NCBI GenBank assembly: GCA_964634005.1
Contig: CAZWKQ010000001.1
Span: forward strand, 124,001 to 188,000
Direction: 5' to 3'
Length of the DNA: 64,000 bases
From: CAZWKQ01 sp964634005
GTDB lineage: Bacteria > Bacteroidota > Bacteroidia > Bacteroidales > JACABE01
Part shown: piece by piece, positions 9,255 to 18,452 of the stretch
How the letters are laid out: each line of letters begins with the position of its first letter
Numbering within the stretch: the stretch's first letter is position 1
Notes under the pieces: model-generated
What the model saw: only the letters and a program-made list of their open reading frames with translations
The model's database searches: none
Told to the model about the DNA's origin: nothing
Position numbers and translations under genes: made by a program

Positions 9255-10505
9255 TTACATTTTTGCATTTTCGGAATTATTATTCATTTTAAATTCAAGC
9301 GGAGTCATTCCGGTATTATTTTTAAAAGCAGTATAAAACGATGATTTTGAATTAAATCCAACTGTTTTTGCAATTCCTTCCATCGAATAGTTACCAAATT
9401 CACCTGAAACTAACATTTGCTTCGAATCATTTATTCTGTAATTGTTGATATATGAATAAAAGTTTCTTTTATATATTTCATTTATAACTTGTGATAAATA
9501 TTTTGAATTTATGTTTAATGCCAAAGCAACGTCATCTATGGTTAATCTGCTGTAATAATAAGGCTTTGTTTCCATATACTTTTCCAAATCTCTAATTATT
9601 TTATCTTTCTGAACTTCTGTTAATGAAGAATTTTTGTATTTTGATGCATTATTTTTTTCTTCTGTTTTCTTTGAATCATCTTCTTTGTTTTCCGAAAATG
9701 TCATTTCATTTTTATCATCAATAATATCAGGTAAAAGTCTTGTTTCTGAATCATACTGTTTTACATAAATATTTCTCTGATTCAATCCATAAGTAAATAT
9801 AATTACATTAAATATCAACATTATACAATTGAAAATAATTCTATGTGGCAAATTGGTTTTGATATTGAAAAAATGAACGGTATCGATAACGAGAAATAAT
9901 ATCAGAAAAAATGTAATTAATACCCTAATCCACGCTAAATCAATGTTTTCCTTGTATGAAAATATGTTTTCAATTTCCTTTTTATAGTTTTTATAATAAT
10001 AAAACGACAGGACTACATATACCAATAATTGAATGTTAATAATCCCAAAAACTCCAATCTTATTGATATTTCTTAAGTAAATTATTAATTCATTATCAGT
10101 AATTTGCCTATAACCGCCCGAAACAAACCATTGCTTTTGTTCATAGGTTAGAAAAAAATAAGGAGAATTAATAATTAATACTAAAACAGCAGGTATAAAA
10201 TGAATTAGGTCTCTTGAGCTTAAACTAAAATTTCTTTTTGTTACGGATTTTATATAAATGTAAAATAGCGGAAAAAATAAGAGTGCAACAGGCAAACTCA
10301 AATAATAAGTATAAGCAAGTATTTTATAGGTCGAATAATAATAAGATAAGCTAAACCCAAAATAAACAGCCGATAAGAGCATAAAAATACTCAATATCTT
10401 AAATGGTTTGTTTTTAGTTTTAATATACAGAAAAACTAAAACAAATGAAAATAATATTGATTGATAAACAATTATAAAACTCAGTATCTCGTCAATGAAT
10501 TTCAA
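9255..10505 (-). CDS. Membrane-anchored AraC family regulator
   Basis: A 416-residue protein with about seven hydrophobic segments in residues 8-245, then a charged linker (residues 255-300, Glu/Lys/Asp-rich) and an AraC-type double helix-turn-helix at the C-terminus (DDVALALNINSKYLSQVI, then MEGIAKTVGFNSKSSFYTAFKNNTGMTPLEFK). This is a one-protein membrane sensor with a DNA-binding tail, common in Bacteroidota. Ligand unknown. Its promoter side faces the 1093-residue T9SS gene, which is a reasonable but unproven target. Confidence 0.9.
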   Translation of the reverse strand: MKFIDEILSFIIVYQSILFSFVLVFLYIKTKNKPFKILSIFMLLSAVYFGFSLSYYYSTYKILAYTYYLSLPVALLFFPLFYIYIKSVTKRNFSLSSRDLIHFIPAVLVLIINSPYFFLTYEQKQWFVSGGYRQITDNELIIYLRNINKIGVFGIINIQLLVYVVLSFYYYKNYKKEIENIFSYKENIDLAWIRVLITFFLILFLVIDTVHFFNIKTNLPHRIIFNCIMLIFNVIIFTYGLNQRNIYVKQYDSETRLLPDIIDDKNEMTFSENKEDDSKKTEEKNNASKYKNSSLTEVQKDKIIRDLEKYMETKPYYYSRLTIDDVALALNINSKYLSQVINEIYKRNFYSYINNYRINDSKQMLVSGEFGNYSMEGIAKTVGFNSKSSFYTAFKNNTGMTPLEFKMNNNSENAKM

Positions 10506-10522
10506 TTTTATATTTTTTTCTG

Positions 10523-10530
10523 CAAATTTA
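10523..10530 (-). promoter_or_regulatory. -7 promoter box (TAAATTTG) for the AraC-type gene
   Basis: Minus-strand TAAATTTG fits TAnnTTTG and is 18 bases from the start codon at 10505. No convincing -33 element was seen. Confidence 0.45.
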
Positions 10531-10706
10531 TCAAAGAATACTTAATAAATATTCGCTAAGTTGTTTTGTTTAAATTTATGATAAAAGTACTAATAATAAG
10601 GTTTTAATTTGTACGAATTCACGTATTCGAACTCCATTAAATTTGATATTAAATAACGAATATTGATTTTTGCAAAAGTTTAAATTAAAGTATAATATTC
10701 AAAAAA

Positions 10707-13700
10707 ATGTTTTTAAAAATGAAATTATCAATTCGAAAAGTATTCATTTTGGCATTATCGATTTGTTTTTTTTCGATAACTAATGCTCAAAACTACGTAG
10801 AAATTGGAACAGGAACAGTAAATTCTCCCTATCCCCCCTATGGAAACTGGAATTACGCATGGTATAGCATGATATATCCCCAAGCCGCTTTAGGTTCTGC
10901 GAAGAGTATAACTAAAATTGCTTTTAATTACACAAGTACTTCAACGGTTACATTTACAAATCAGAAAATATATCTGAAGCACACAAATTCAAATACTTTC
11001 CCCGATGCAGGATACGAAAATCCTACAGTTTCGGGTTATACACTTGTTTATAGCGGTTCGATTACATTTACAAACGGTTGGTGCGAAATTACATTAACAA
11101 CTCCGTTTTCCTACAATGGAACCGATAATTTAATAGTTCACTATGAAAACAGATATGGGACATCAGCATATTGCAATTTTGCAGCCACTTCATCTACAGT
11201 AAACAATAACAAAGGCTGTGGAAGTGACTCTTCATTCCCAACAACTAACGGTTATTTAAACCCTTATCCCAGTGCATTGCCTAATATTCGTTTTTACTAT
11301 TCAAGTACAGGACCGGCAACACCTTCGAACCCGATTCCTGCAGATAATCAGGTAAATGCATCGGCAAGTAATTCTTTGTCGTTTTATCTGGGGGCAAATA
11401 CCACAAATTACGATTTATATTTCGGAACAGATTCATTAGGAGTTTTAAATCTCAATTCTTCGGTTAAAGTAGTAGATAATGCAACAGTTACATCATCAGG
11501 AACATATTCATACAATCTTCCGACATTATTAAACTCAAAAACTAAATATTTCTGGAGAGTTGTTGCTAAAAACGGGACACAGTCAGAAAATTCTCCCTTA
11601 TGGAAGTTTACAACAGAATTAATTATTTCATCATTCCCTTATATTCAAGGTTTTGAAGATTCAACAGTATTTTATCCCGGATGGTACGGAAATTTTACCG
11701 ATTGGACCTACCCAATCAGCGGAGCTAATGCCATTTGGAACATAAGTCCTAATTCACACTCGGGATTGAGTGCCGCTTATGCAAACCCTTCAACAACAAC
11801 TACTGTATCGGCTTTATGTACTCCAAGATTCAACCTACCGAATAATCATAGAATTTCTTATTGGTGGAAATGTACACAAATATCGGGATCTGATACAACA
11901 TTTTTTGAAATCTCAACTAATGGCGGAAATACATGGACAATATTAGACACATTATCTCCGACTGTTGCAATGACCGGCTATGTTCAACGTTTTCACGATT
12001 TGAGCGCCTATGCAGGAAATAACGTAAAATTTCAATGGAGATATAAAAGAGGCATCACTACAAGTTTAAAAAACTGCTATTTAGACGACATTAAGGTTGA
12101 AGCTATTCCGAGCGGTGCGATTATGACTTTAAGTGCTTCTACACTAAATTTTAACGAGCTTTATGTTAATGGAACTACCAAATTAAAAATTGCTATCGGA
12201 AATATTGGAACTTCAAATCTTGTAATTTCGGGTGTTTCGGTATCAAGTCCTTTTAGTTGTAATTATTCAGGAACTATTTTGCCCGGTACATCAGATACAG
12301 CAACAGTTATTTTCACAGGAATTGCTCCAGGAAGTTTTTCCGAAAATCTAACAATAAATTGTAATGCTTCGGGAAATAATATTATATCTCTTTCGGGAAA
12401 TGTTTTGGCATTATTAAGCAACATTTATGAGACTTTTGAAAGTACCCCTGTTAATACAATTCCGACACACTGGAACAAGCTCAAAAGCAAAGACCCGTAT
12501 CAAACTGTAAATGATATTGTCGTGAAAAATTCGCCTTATGATGCACACTCAGTGCCTAATGTAGTTAAATTCTATAACAATTCCGATACTATCTCTCCAT
12601 TGATTTTAATTACGCCTGGAGTTACTAATTTTGCTAATGATACATTAAAATTCTGGGCATCAAAAACCTATGGAAATACAAATACAGTAGAATTAATTGT
12701 TGGATTAATGGATGATCCTTATGATGGAAATACATTTATACCTGTTTCGACTTTTAACCTTGCCGATAGCATGGTTCAATATATGATGACATTTAATCCC
12801 ACAAATACAAAACCCTATATAGCTTTTAAACATGGTCAAAATAAACCTTATCAGAGCATTTGGTTAGACGACGTTTCGTGGCAGGGAAACGGAAATATAG
12901 TTCCAAATTCTGCAGCAGTGGTGTATCCATTAAATAATGCAATAAATATAATTACTAAACCTAATCTAAAATGGACATCAACCGGAGGTAATCCTACAGG
13001 ATACCGTTTAAATTTAGGAACAAATAACCCCCCCAGCAACCTGTTAAATAACGTTGATTTAGGAAATAATACTTCATACCAAATTACAACGCCATTAGCT
13101 TATAATACCGATTATTATTGGCAAATTGTGCCATATAATTCATTTGGAGATGCATCAAATTGTCCTGTTTGGAAATTTAAAACAATGGCTGACCCCACAA
13201 TAACAACTTTACCTTGGACTGAAGGATTTGAAAGTGTAACTCCTACAAACAATACACCCGATTATCCTCTGGGATGGAGCATTCAGAACGGCGGACAGCA
13301 ATCATCATATTGGGATATTATAACAAACAACTCTGTATATCCCGATAACGCACATACTGGCCAAAAAGCTATGAATATGATGTTTAGTTTATTAGGACCG
13401 AATAATGATTGGTTATTCACACCTCCTATTCACTTGATAGGTGGAACAAGTTACGATTTCAGTTTTTGGGTTAAAGCACCTGTATATATTGACAATGGAG
13501 ATACCACTTTCGAAAAATTTGCAGTATATATGGGCACTGATGCCGATTCGAATGCAATGACATTAGAAACAATATACAAAAACGAATTTATGAGATTTCC
13601 TACTTATATTAAATATACCAAAACAATCACCCCTGCTTCTACCGGCAATTTCACATTCGGATTTTATTCGTACAGCGACCCATTGCAATGGATAACATTA

Positions 13701-13988
13701 ATTGATGATATTAAAATAGAATTGGCTACCGGAATAGAAGAAAATTATTACAACCTATTTGAAATTTATCCAAATCCGACAAATGGCGAATTTATTTTAA
13801 AATTGGATAACAATCAGACTTATGATAAACATATTACAATAACAAATTTATTAGGTCAAGAAGTTTATAAAATAAGTACAAATAATCAATATAATTTTAT
13901 CGACTTAAGGAATATTGATAAAGGTATGTATATTGTTACTATTAATGACAATAACCATTATTCGACAAAGAAACTTATTATTAAATAA
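10707..13988 (+). CDS. T9SS type A sorting domain protein with Fn3/MAM-like modules
   Basis: A 1093-residue predicted cell-surface or secreted protein. The start may instead be the second ATG at 10719, which gives a cleaner signal peptide (MKLSIRKVFILALSICFFSITNAQ region). The rest is beta-rich modules: two Fn3-like segments with the TKYFWRVVAKNG and TDYYWQIVPYNS signatures, and repeated lectin/MAM-like jelly rolls each opening with a GFE or TFES motif and containing a LDDI or IDDI strand (around residues 315-450, 570-725, 845-1015). An Ig-like segment (LNFNELYVNGT) lies between. The C-terminus (IYPNPTNGEF ... KGMYIVTI ... KKLIIK) is a T9SS type A sorting signal. No catalytic motif seen, so adhesion or binding is likely. 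Confidence 0.88.
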   Translation: MFLKMKLSIRKVFILALSICFFSITNAQNYVEIGTGTVNSPYPPYGNWNYAWYSMIYPQAALGSAKSITKIAFNYTSTSTVTFTNQKIYLKHTNSNTFPDAGYENPTVSGYTLVYSGSITFTNGWCEITLTTPFSYNGTDNLIVHYENRYGTSAYCNFAATSSTVNNNKGCGSDSSFPTTNGYLNPYPSALPNIRFYYSSTGPATPSNPIPADNQVNASASNSLSFYLGANTTNYDLYFGTDSLGVLNLNSSVKVVDNATVTSSGTYSYNLPTLLNSKTKYFWRVVAKNGTQSENSPLWKFTTELIISSFPYIQGFEDSTVFYPGWYGNFTDWTYPISGANAIWNISPNSHSGLSAAYANPSTTTTVSALCTPRFNLPNNHRISYWWKCTQISGSDTTFFEISTNGGNTWTILDTLSPTVAMTGYVQRFHDLSAYAGNNVKFQWRYKRGITTSLKNCYLDDIKVEAIPSGAIMTLSASTLNFNELYVNGTTKLKIAIGNIGTSNLVISGVSVSSPFSCNYSGTILPGTSDTATVIFTGIAPGSFSENLTINCNASGNNIISLSGNVLALLSNIYETFESTPVNTIPTHWNKLKSKDPYQTVNDIVVKNSPYDAHSVPNVVKFYNNSDTISPLILITPGVTNFANDTLKFWASKTYGNTNTVELIVGLMDDPYDGNTFIPVSTFNLADSMVQYMMTFNPTNTKPYIAFKHGQNKPYQSIWLDDVSWQGNGNIVPNSAAVVYPLNNAINIITKPNLKWTSTGGNPTGYRLNLGTNNPPSNLLNNVDLGNNTSYQITTPLAYNTDYYWQIVPYNSFGDASNCPVWKFKTMADPTITTLPWTEGFESVTPTNNTPDYPLGWSIQNGGQQSSYWDIITNNSVYPDNAHTGQKAMNMMFSLLGPNNDWLFTPPIHLIGGTSYDFSFWVKAPVYIDNGDTTFEKFAVYMGTDADSNAMTLETIYKNEFMRFPTYIKYTKTITPASTGNFTFGFYSYSDPLQWITLIDDIKIELATGIEENYYNLFEIYPNPTNGEFILKLDNNQTYDKHITITNLLGQEVYKISTNNQYNFIDLRNIDKGMYIVTINDNNHYSTKKLIIK

Positions 13989-14013
13989 GTTATATTATTT
14001 TACCCGCAAATTT

Positions 14014-14046
14014 AGGCTGTCTTTTTCAGACAGCCTTTTTTTATTT
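14014..14046 (+). terminator. Rho-independent terminator after the 1093-residue T9SS gene
   Basis: A perfect 9-bp stem (AGGCTGTCT / AGACAGCCT) with a five-base loop, followed by a long T run, 26 bases after the stop codon. Confidence 0.85.
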
Positions 14047-14102
14047 TTTTAATTAATGTAATAACTACCAAAAAAATAAAAAAACTTAGTGCATTATGTA
14101 TT

Positions 14103-14155
14103 GTCCTAACATAAGTTGACAAAAAAATGAAATAAATGTCAACTTTTTTTAGGAT
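14103..14155. repeat. Interrupted inverted repeat, possible IS/MITE end relic
   Basis: GTCCTAA..GTTGACA on the left is answered by TGTCAAC..TTAGGAT on the right, the two halves separated by only 15 bases. The outer arm has one mismatch. Such nested arms resemble two transposon ends brought together, but no transposase is present, so this stays tentative. Confidence 0.4.
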
Positions 14156-14173
14156 GAGACACATCAGTATCAC

Positions 14174-14275
14174 TTCCCCTATAAGGGGAAGCAGGGATGG
14201 GGTGTTTAGTGCAAAGGAAAAAGATAATTAAATTTTAAAATTACCCCTCCTCCGCCTCCCCTAAAAGGGGAGGGA
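14174..14275. repeat. Pair of GGGGA/TCCCC palindromes (intergenic repeat)
   Basis: TTCCCCTATAAGGGGAA (14174-14190) and CCTCCCC-TAAAA-GGGGAGG (14255-14273), the second flanked by CCCCTCCTCCG. Such C/G-rich palindromes strongly contrast with the local base composition. I recall similar CCTCCGCCTCCCCT elements in spacers of other Bacteroidota, which would make this a dispersed extragenic repeat. Confidence 0.5.
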
Positions 14276-14433
14276 TTGTGTAGTAAAAGTCTGATTACTA
14301 TTTAGTTGTAATAAATAATTAATGAAAAAAATATTGGTCAATAAAATAAAAAACTTAATTTTACACTAAAAATCAATCAAATGCTACAAAGCACAAGATT
14401 ATCCAATCCATCACAGATTCAATGAAACAATTA

Positions 14434-15741
14434 TTATTGTGCTATCCAGTATTCGGGATTTACTTTATTATTGCCGTCCCATATTTGAAACTGAATAACT
14501 GTTTTATTATCATCAGTATCGGTAGAAATAAGCCCTATTTTCTGCTTTGTACTTACTTTGTCGCCTCTTTTGACATAAACGGTTTCAAGGTTTGAATAAA
14601 CAGATAAATAATTTCCATGTCGAATAATAACTACCTGCTTACCGTTTGGGCCGGAGATAACGGCAGTAACTTCACCATTGAAAACAGCTCTTGCATTTGC
14701 TCCTTTGTTTGTAGTAATATCAATACCGTCATTGTTTATGACTATACCCGGCAACTCGGGATGGGCATGGGTTCCAAAAGAGGATGAAATAAGTCCTTTT
14801 TCTGTTGGCCATGGCAAACGACCTTTATTACTTGCAAAAGTATGCGAAAGTTCCATTTCTTCGGGTGTTGCCGACATAATATCGGTCGAAATTCTTTTAC
14901 TTGTTCTATTAGCAATATTTTCAACAGATTTTCCGGCCGATTCATTTCTAATTCTTGCTGCTTCCTTGGCTTTTCTCACCTCTTCAGCAATTATTCTTTC
15001 AATTGCTTTTTGCAAATTTCGAGCTTCGAGTTCTTTCTTTCTCAATGTATTTAACAACTCTTTTTCGGTTTTCTGAAGCTGTTGAACTGTCCTGTTTTTT
15101 TCTTCCTGCTCTTTTGTAAGTTGATTCTTTTCTGTTTGATTTGAAACAAGCAGTAAATTCTGAGTATTTCGGTGTTCTTCGAGTTGTTGCTTTTTCTGTA
15201 TAAGTTTGTTCTGAGTTTCGTTTATTAATTTTACCTGTTTTTTGCGGTATTCCGAGTATTGCTGATAGTACTTTAACCTTTGAAAAGCCTGATTAAAACT
15301 TTCAGAAGCGAAAATAAACATAACAATATTGTAATTACCGCGATTTTTATTTGCAGAAATAATCATTCGTGCATATTCAGCTTTTAAACTTTTCAATTCC
15401 TGATTTAGCTGTTCTACATTCTTCTCTGTTTTACCTATTTCATCACTCAGGTTGTTTATTTCTTGATTTATGTTATTTATCAATTGCTCTCTCTGATTTA
15501 TTTGTTTCTTAAGTATTATCAATTGATTTAACGAGGCCTGTTTGTCTTTTTTTGTTTCACTTAAAAGTTTGTTTGTATATTGTATTTCTTGCTCAATTTT
15601 ACGTTTATTTTCTCTTAGTTTATTTTTATCGGTTTGAGAAAACAAAGCTTTATTTATTACAAAACAAACAAGTATTGCAATAAATATTTTACTTACAATG
15701 TGTTTCTGATTTTTATTTACCCTAATTTTATGTGCAAACAT
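14434..15741 (-). CDS. EnvC-like murein hydrolase activator (degenerate M23/LytM)
   Basis: A 435-residue exported protein: signal/anchor segment at residues 19-37, a long coiled coil (about 40-260, Glu/Lys/Gln-rich), then a LytM/M23 domain from about residue 310. In the LytM domain the zinc-binding His of HxxxD is replaced (NNDGIDITT) and the distal HxH reads IQFQIW, so it is probably not a peptidase. This is what is known for EnvC/NlpD-type activators of amidases during division. It is the last gene of the dut operon, 21 bases after the DUF4292 gene. Confidence 0.88.
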   Translation of the reverse strand: MFAHKIRVNKNQKHIVSKIFIAILVCFVINKALFSQTDKNKLRENKRKIEQEIQYTNKLLSETKKDKQASLNQLIILKKQINQREQLINNINQEINNLSDEIGKTEKNVEQLNQELKSLKAEYARMIISANKNRGNYNIVMFIFASESFNQAFQRLKYYQQYSEYRKKQVKLINETQNKLIQKKQQLEEHRNTQNLLLVSNQTEKNQLTKEQEEKNRTVQQLQKTEKELLNTLRKKELEARNLQKAIERIIAEEVRKAKEAARIRNESAGKSVENIANRTSKRISTDIMSATPEEMELSHTFASNKGRLPWPTEKGLISSSFGTHAHPELPGIVINNDGIDITTNKGANARAVFNGEVTAVISGPNGKQVVIIRHGNYLSVYSNLETVYVKRGDKVSTKQKIGLISTDTDDNKTVIQFQIWDGNNKVNPEYWIAQ

Positions 15742-15762
15742 AACCCAAAAGTAAAAATTAAT

Positions 15763-16653
15763 TTAATACGATTCGGTTTTTTTATAAGATTTAGGAATTT
15801 TAAAAGGGAAAGTTTGCTCAGAATCAACGCTTACTTTCGAAAAATCAATACTGATTTTGATTTCCTTTTCGGCTGAAACATAAATTATCATCGACATTGG
15901 AAATAATTGATTTTCAATTTTTTTATAATTCGAATATTGAATTCTTAGCTTGTTGTTTGCTCTAATTTCTTTAACCGAGAGTTCTTTTATTTTAAAAGTT
16001 ACAGGATCAATAAAAATATTTTGTATCAATACCTTCAATTTATCATTTTCGTTTTTAATAAATTTCTTTAGTTTTCGCCTGTTAACAGTAGTCAAGTGAT
16101 AGTATTTTCCGTCGTACTCGAGTTTGAATTTGTCGTTTTCATAATATTTAAAATCATTTCCTAAAATTATTGCCTGCAACATATCAAAATCAACCGCTCC
16201 ATTAATAAATCGGTTAATTGTATTAAAATCGCCGGTAAAATATGTTTCATCTACCCTGTTTAAATAATAAAAACTATCGTTATAAAGCAATAATCTGGCT
16301 CCTTCAATAGAAAACTTTGAAATTGAAAGCCAAATAACACTGTCTTTTTTCATTCTAAGCTGTCCGCTGAATGAGGATGAATTTTTATCAACTTCATATT
16401 CAGCTGTAAAAGAAGCATTCAGATAATTGTAATCGAACTGATTTTGCCACATCAATGCAAACACACTATCTACTTGTTTTAAATCAACTTTATTGTCGCC
16501 GGCATTATTTTGATAATCGGCTTTTTCGGTTTTGGTGGGTGTTTTACATGAAAATAACAATAGAAAATAAAGAAAAAGAATCTTAAAAAATACTTTTTTA
16601 TTTGATAATAAGCGTTTTACTTTATTTAGAGAAAGATTTTTTAATGTTATCAT
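15763..16653 (-). CDS. DUF4292 lipoprotein
   Basis: A 296-residue predicted lipoprotein with a long basic N-region and a lipobox-like LLLFSC. The body (MWQNQFDYNYLNASFTAEY, ... VIWLSISKFSIEGARLLLYNDSFYYLNR) is typical of the Bacteroidota DUF4292 family, which I believe resembles LolA/LppX-type lipid-binding folds; that link is inference. I chose ATG at 16653; a GTG at 16662 would overlap the TPR stop by four bases and is equally possible. It lies between a TPR lipoprotein and an EnvC-like protein, suggesting a role in envelope assembly. Confidence 0.85.
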   Translation of the reverse strand: MITLKNLSLNKVKRLLSNKKVFFKILFLYFLLLFSCKTPTKTEKADYQNNAGDNKVDLKQVDSVFALMWQNQFDYNYLNASFTAEYEVDKNSSSFSGQLRMKKDSVIWLSISKFSIEGARLLLYNDSFYYLNRVDETYFTGDFNTINRFINGAVDFDMLQAIILGNDFKYYENDKFKLEYDGKYYHLTTVNRRKLKKFIKNENDKLKVLIQNIFIDPVTFKIKELSVKEIRANNKLRIQYSNYKKIENQLFPMSMIIYVSAEKEIKISIDFSKVSVDSEQTFPFKIPKSYKKTESY

Positions 16654-16658
16654 AAAAC

Positions 16659-18401
16659 TCACTCATACAGTTTTTTATCAGTAATCTTTTTTATTAAAAA
16701 ATCTGAGCCGTTACCTATTGATTTTGCTCTTTGCCAATAATCAAGTGCTTTGTCTTTTTCACCGAGTTTATAATAGACATCTCCCATGTGTTCTAAAATA
16801 ATATCATTATTTGCTCCACCACTTTCTAAAGCTTTTTTAAGCCATTTTTTAGCATCATCATATCTGCCTAATTTATAAAAAACCCAACCGTATGTATCTT
16901 GATATGAAGGGTTTCCAGGAGCTAATTCATTTAGTTTTCTGCCCATTTGTTCAGCTCGGTCTAATTCTTCATTCTGAAGGGCAAGATAATATGTAAAATT
17001 GTTTAAAATATAAATATTTTCAGGGTCAATAAGCAGTGCTTTTTTAAAAGTAGAAAACGACTTGTCGAATTGATTGTTTTTAAAGTATAAATCGCCTAAA
17101 TAAGTGTAAAACTGCAATAATAACTTGTCGTTATCAATGACAAACGTAACGCCTTTTTGAAGTAATGACAGCGCTTTTTCAATCTGACCGTTTCTATAAT
17201 AGCCAATTCCCGTAATTAAATACAATAATGGTTGTTCGGGAAACAACTGTATTGCTGTTTCTCCTTCTCTAATCAATGCCGAAGTATCGTTTAACTCCGA
17301 CTCAATAATGAGTAGTGTTTCCCAAATAGGATAACGGCTATTGTCTAAACTATTAACTTTTCTTAATGCTTCACGAGCTTGCTCGTATTTTTTATCTCTG
17401 TACAAAAAATCAGCAAGGATTGAATATGATTTAGGATCGTTAGGATGAGTATTAACAAGTATTTCAGTCAGTTCAAAGGCCTGATTTTTGAGATTATCGT
17501 ATATTTCGGTAACTGTATAATAAGAAAGCAGAATATTAATCTTAGTATCGATATCAAGATTGGGGTTAGCAAAGCCTTTTTTCAGCGATAAATAAGATTT
17601 TTCTTTATCGCCAATTTCTCTGTAATAGCCTGCAAGCGAAATATTTATATACTTATCCTGTGGAGCAATATCGAGTATTTTTTTATAGCAAACATAAGCA
17701 TTATCATACATTTTTTTACTCATATAGAGTTCAGCTATCATAGCGATATAGCTTACATTCTGAGGATATTGGGCGGACAGTTTTTCTAATGTTTCAACAG
17801 CTTTTGAAAATTTGTTTAGTGAAAGGTAGATTTTATGTTTTTGAATTGATATTTCTTCTGTTATTCCTATTTTTTTCTCAATCAAATCATACACTTTAAG
17901 CGCTTCCTGCAGGTTATTTTCAAATATATATGCATTTGCCCAATCGTAAAGATATTCAACTTTATCGGGATTTCTCTTTACTATTTCTTCCCAAACGGCA
18001 GTAGCTTCTTTAAACTGCTGATTGCTTGTATATAAATCGGATAAAAGTATTCTGTACCAAATATTGTCGGGCGAAAGCTCTATAGCCTTCTTGGCATAAA
18101 TTATTGCTTCATTTATTTTCTTTATAACCTGATTAATTCTTGCTATTTCGTAATATGCAGCAGCATAATTAGGGTCGCGGCTAAGAACAGTTGAAAAAAG
18201 CTGTAATGCTTGATTATAATTTCCCAACAACTTCTCTTTGTTAGCATCAATAAATATTCCGTCGATGATGTACTTCTCTGAATTGCTCAGAGTTTTTGCA
18301 CTTTTAATTTCGTTTTTTTTGTTATTAATTTTTTCTGTAGGTTTACATGATATTATTGCCGTAAAAACCCAGAAAGTAAGAAGAAGATATTTTATTTTCA
18401 C
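16659..18401 (-). CDS. TPR-repeat lipoprotein
   Basis: A 580-residue lipoprotein: signal peptide with AIISC lipobox, then many tetratricopeptide repeats from about residue 55 to 560 (for example NYNQALQLFSTVLSRDPNYAAA, FDKSFSTFKKALLIDPEN, GRYDDAKKWLKKALESGG). TPR arrays hold protein complexes together; this type with a following DUF4292 gene is common in Bacteroidota. Its stop TGA overlaps or nearly touches the DUF4292 start, so they are coupled. No enzyme domain is present. Confidence 0.9.
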   Translation of the reverse strand: MKIKYLLLTFWVFTAIISCKPTEKINNKKNEIKSAKTLSNSEKYIIDGIFIDANKEKLLGNYNQALQLFSTVLSRDPNYAAAYYEIARINQVIKKINEAIIYAKKAIELSPDNIWYRILLSDLYTSNQQFKEATAVWEEIVKRNPDKVEYLYDWANAYIFENNLQEALKVYDLIEKKIGITEEISIQKHKIYLSLNKFSKAVETLEKLSAQYPQNVSYIAMIAELYMSKKMYDNAYVCYKKILDIAPQDKYINISLAGYYREIGDKEKSYLSLKKGFANPNLDIDTKINILLSYYTVTEIYDNLKNQAFELTEILVNTHPNDPKSYSILADFLYRDKKYEQAREALRKVNSLDNSRYPIWETLLIIESELNDTSALIREGETAIQLFPEQPLLYLITGIGYYRNGQIEKALSLLQKGVTFVIDNDKLLLQFYTYLGDLYFKNNQFDKSFSTFKKALLIDPENIYILNNFTYYLALQNEELDRAEQMGRKLNELAPGNPSYQDTYGWVFYKLGRYDDAKKWLKKALESGGANNDIILEHMGDVYYKLGEKDKALDYWQRAKSIGNGSDFLIKKITDKKLYE

Positions 18402-18452
18402 TTATTGACTTTTAAATACTGAGAGCTAACGTAAATAAAATTAATTTGTTAT

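Larger units (their letters stand above)
14047..14433. other. Gene-free spacer with small inverted repeats
   Basis: No reading frame of note. It holds an interrupted inverted repeat (14103-14155) and two GC-richer palindromes (14174-14190 and 14255-14273) in otherwise AT-rich DNA, described separately. The rest (14285-14433) is plain AT-rich sequence. Confidence 0.6.
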
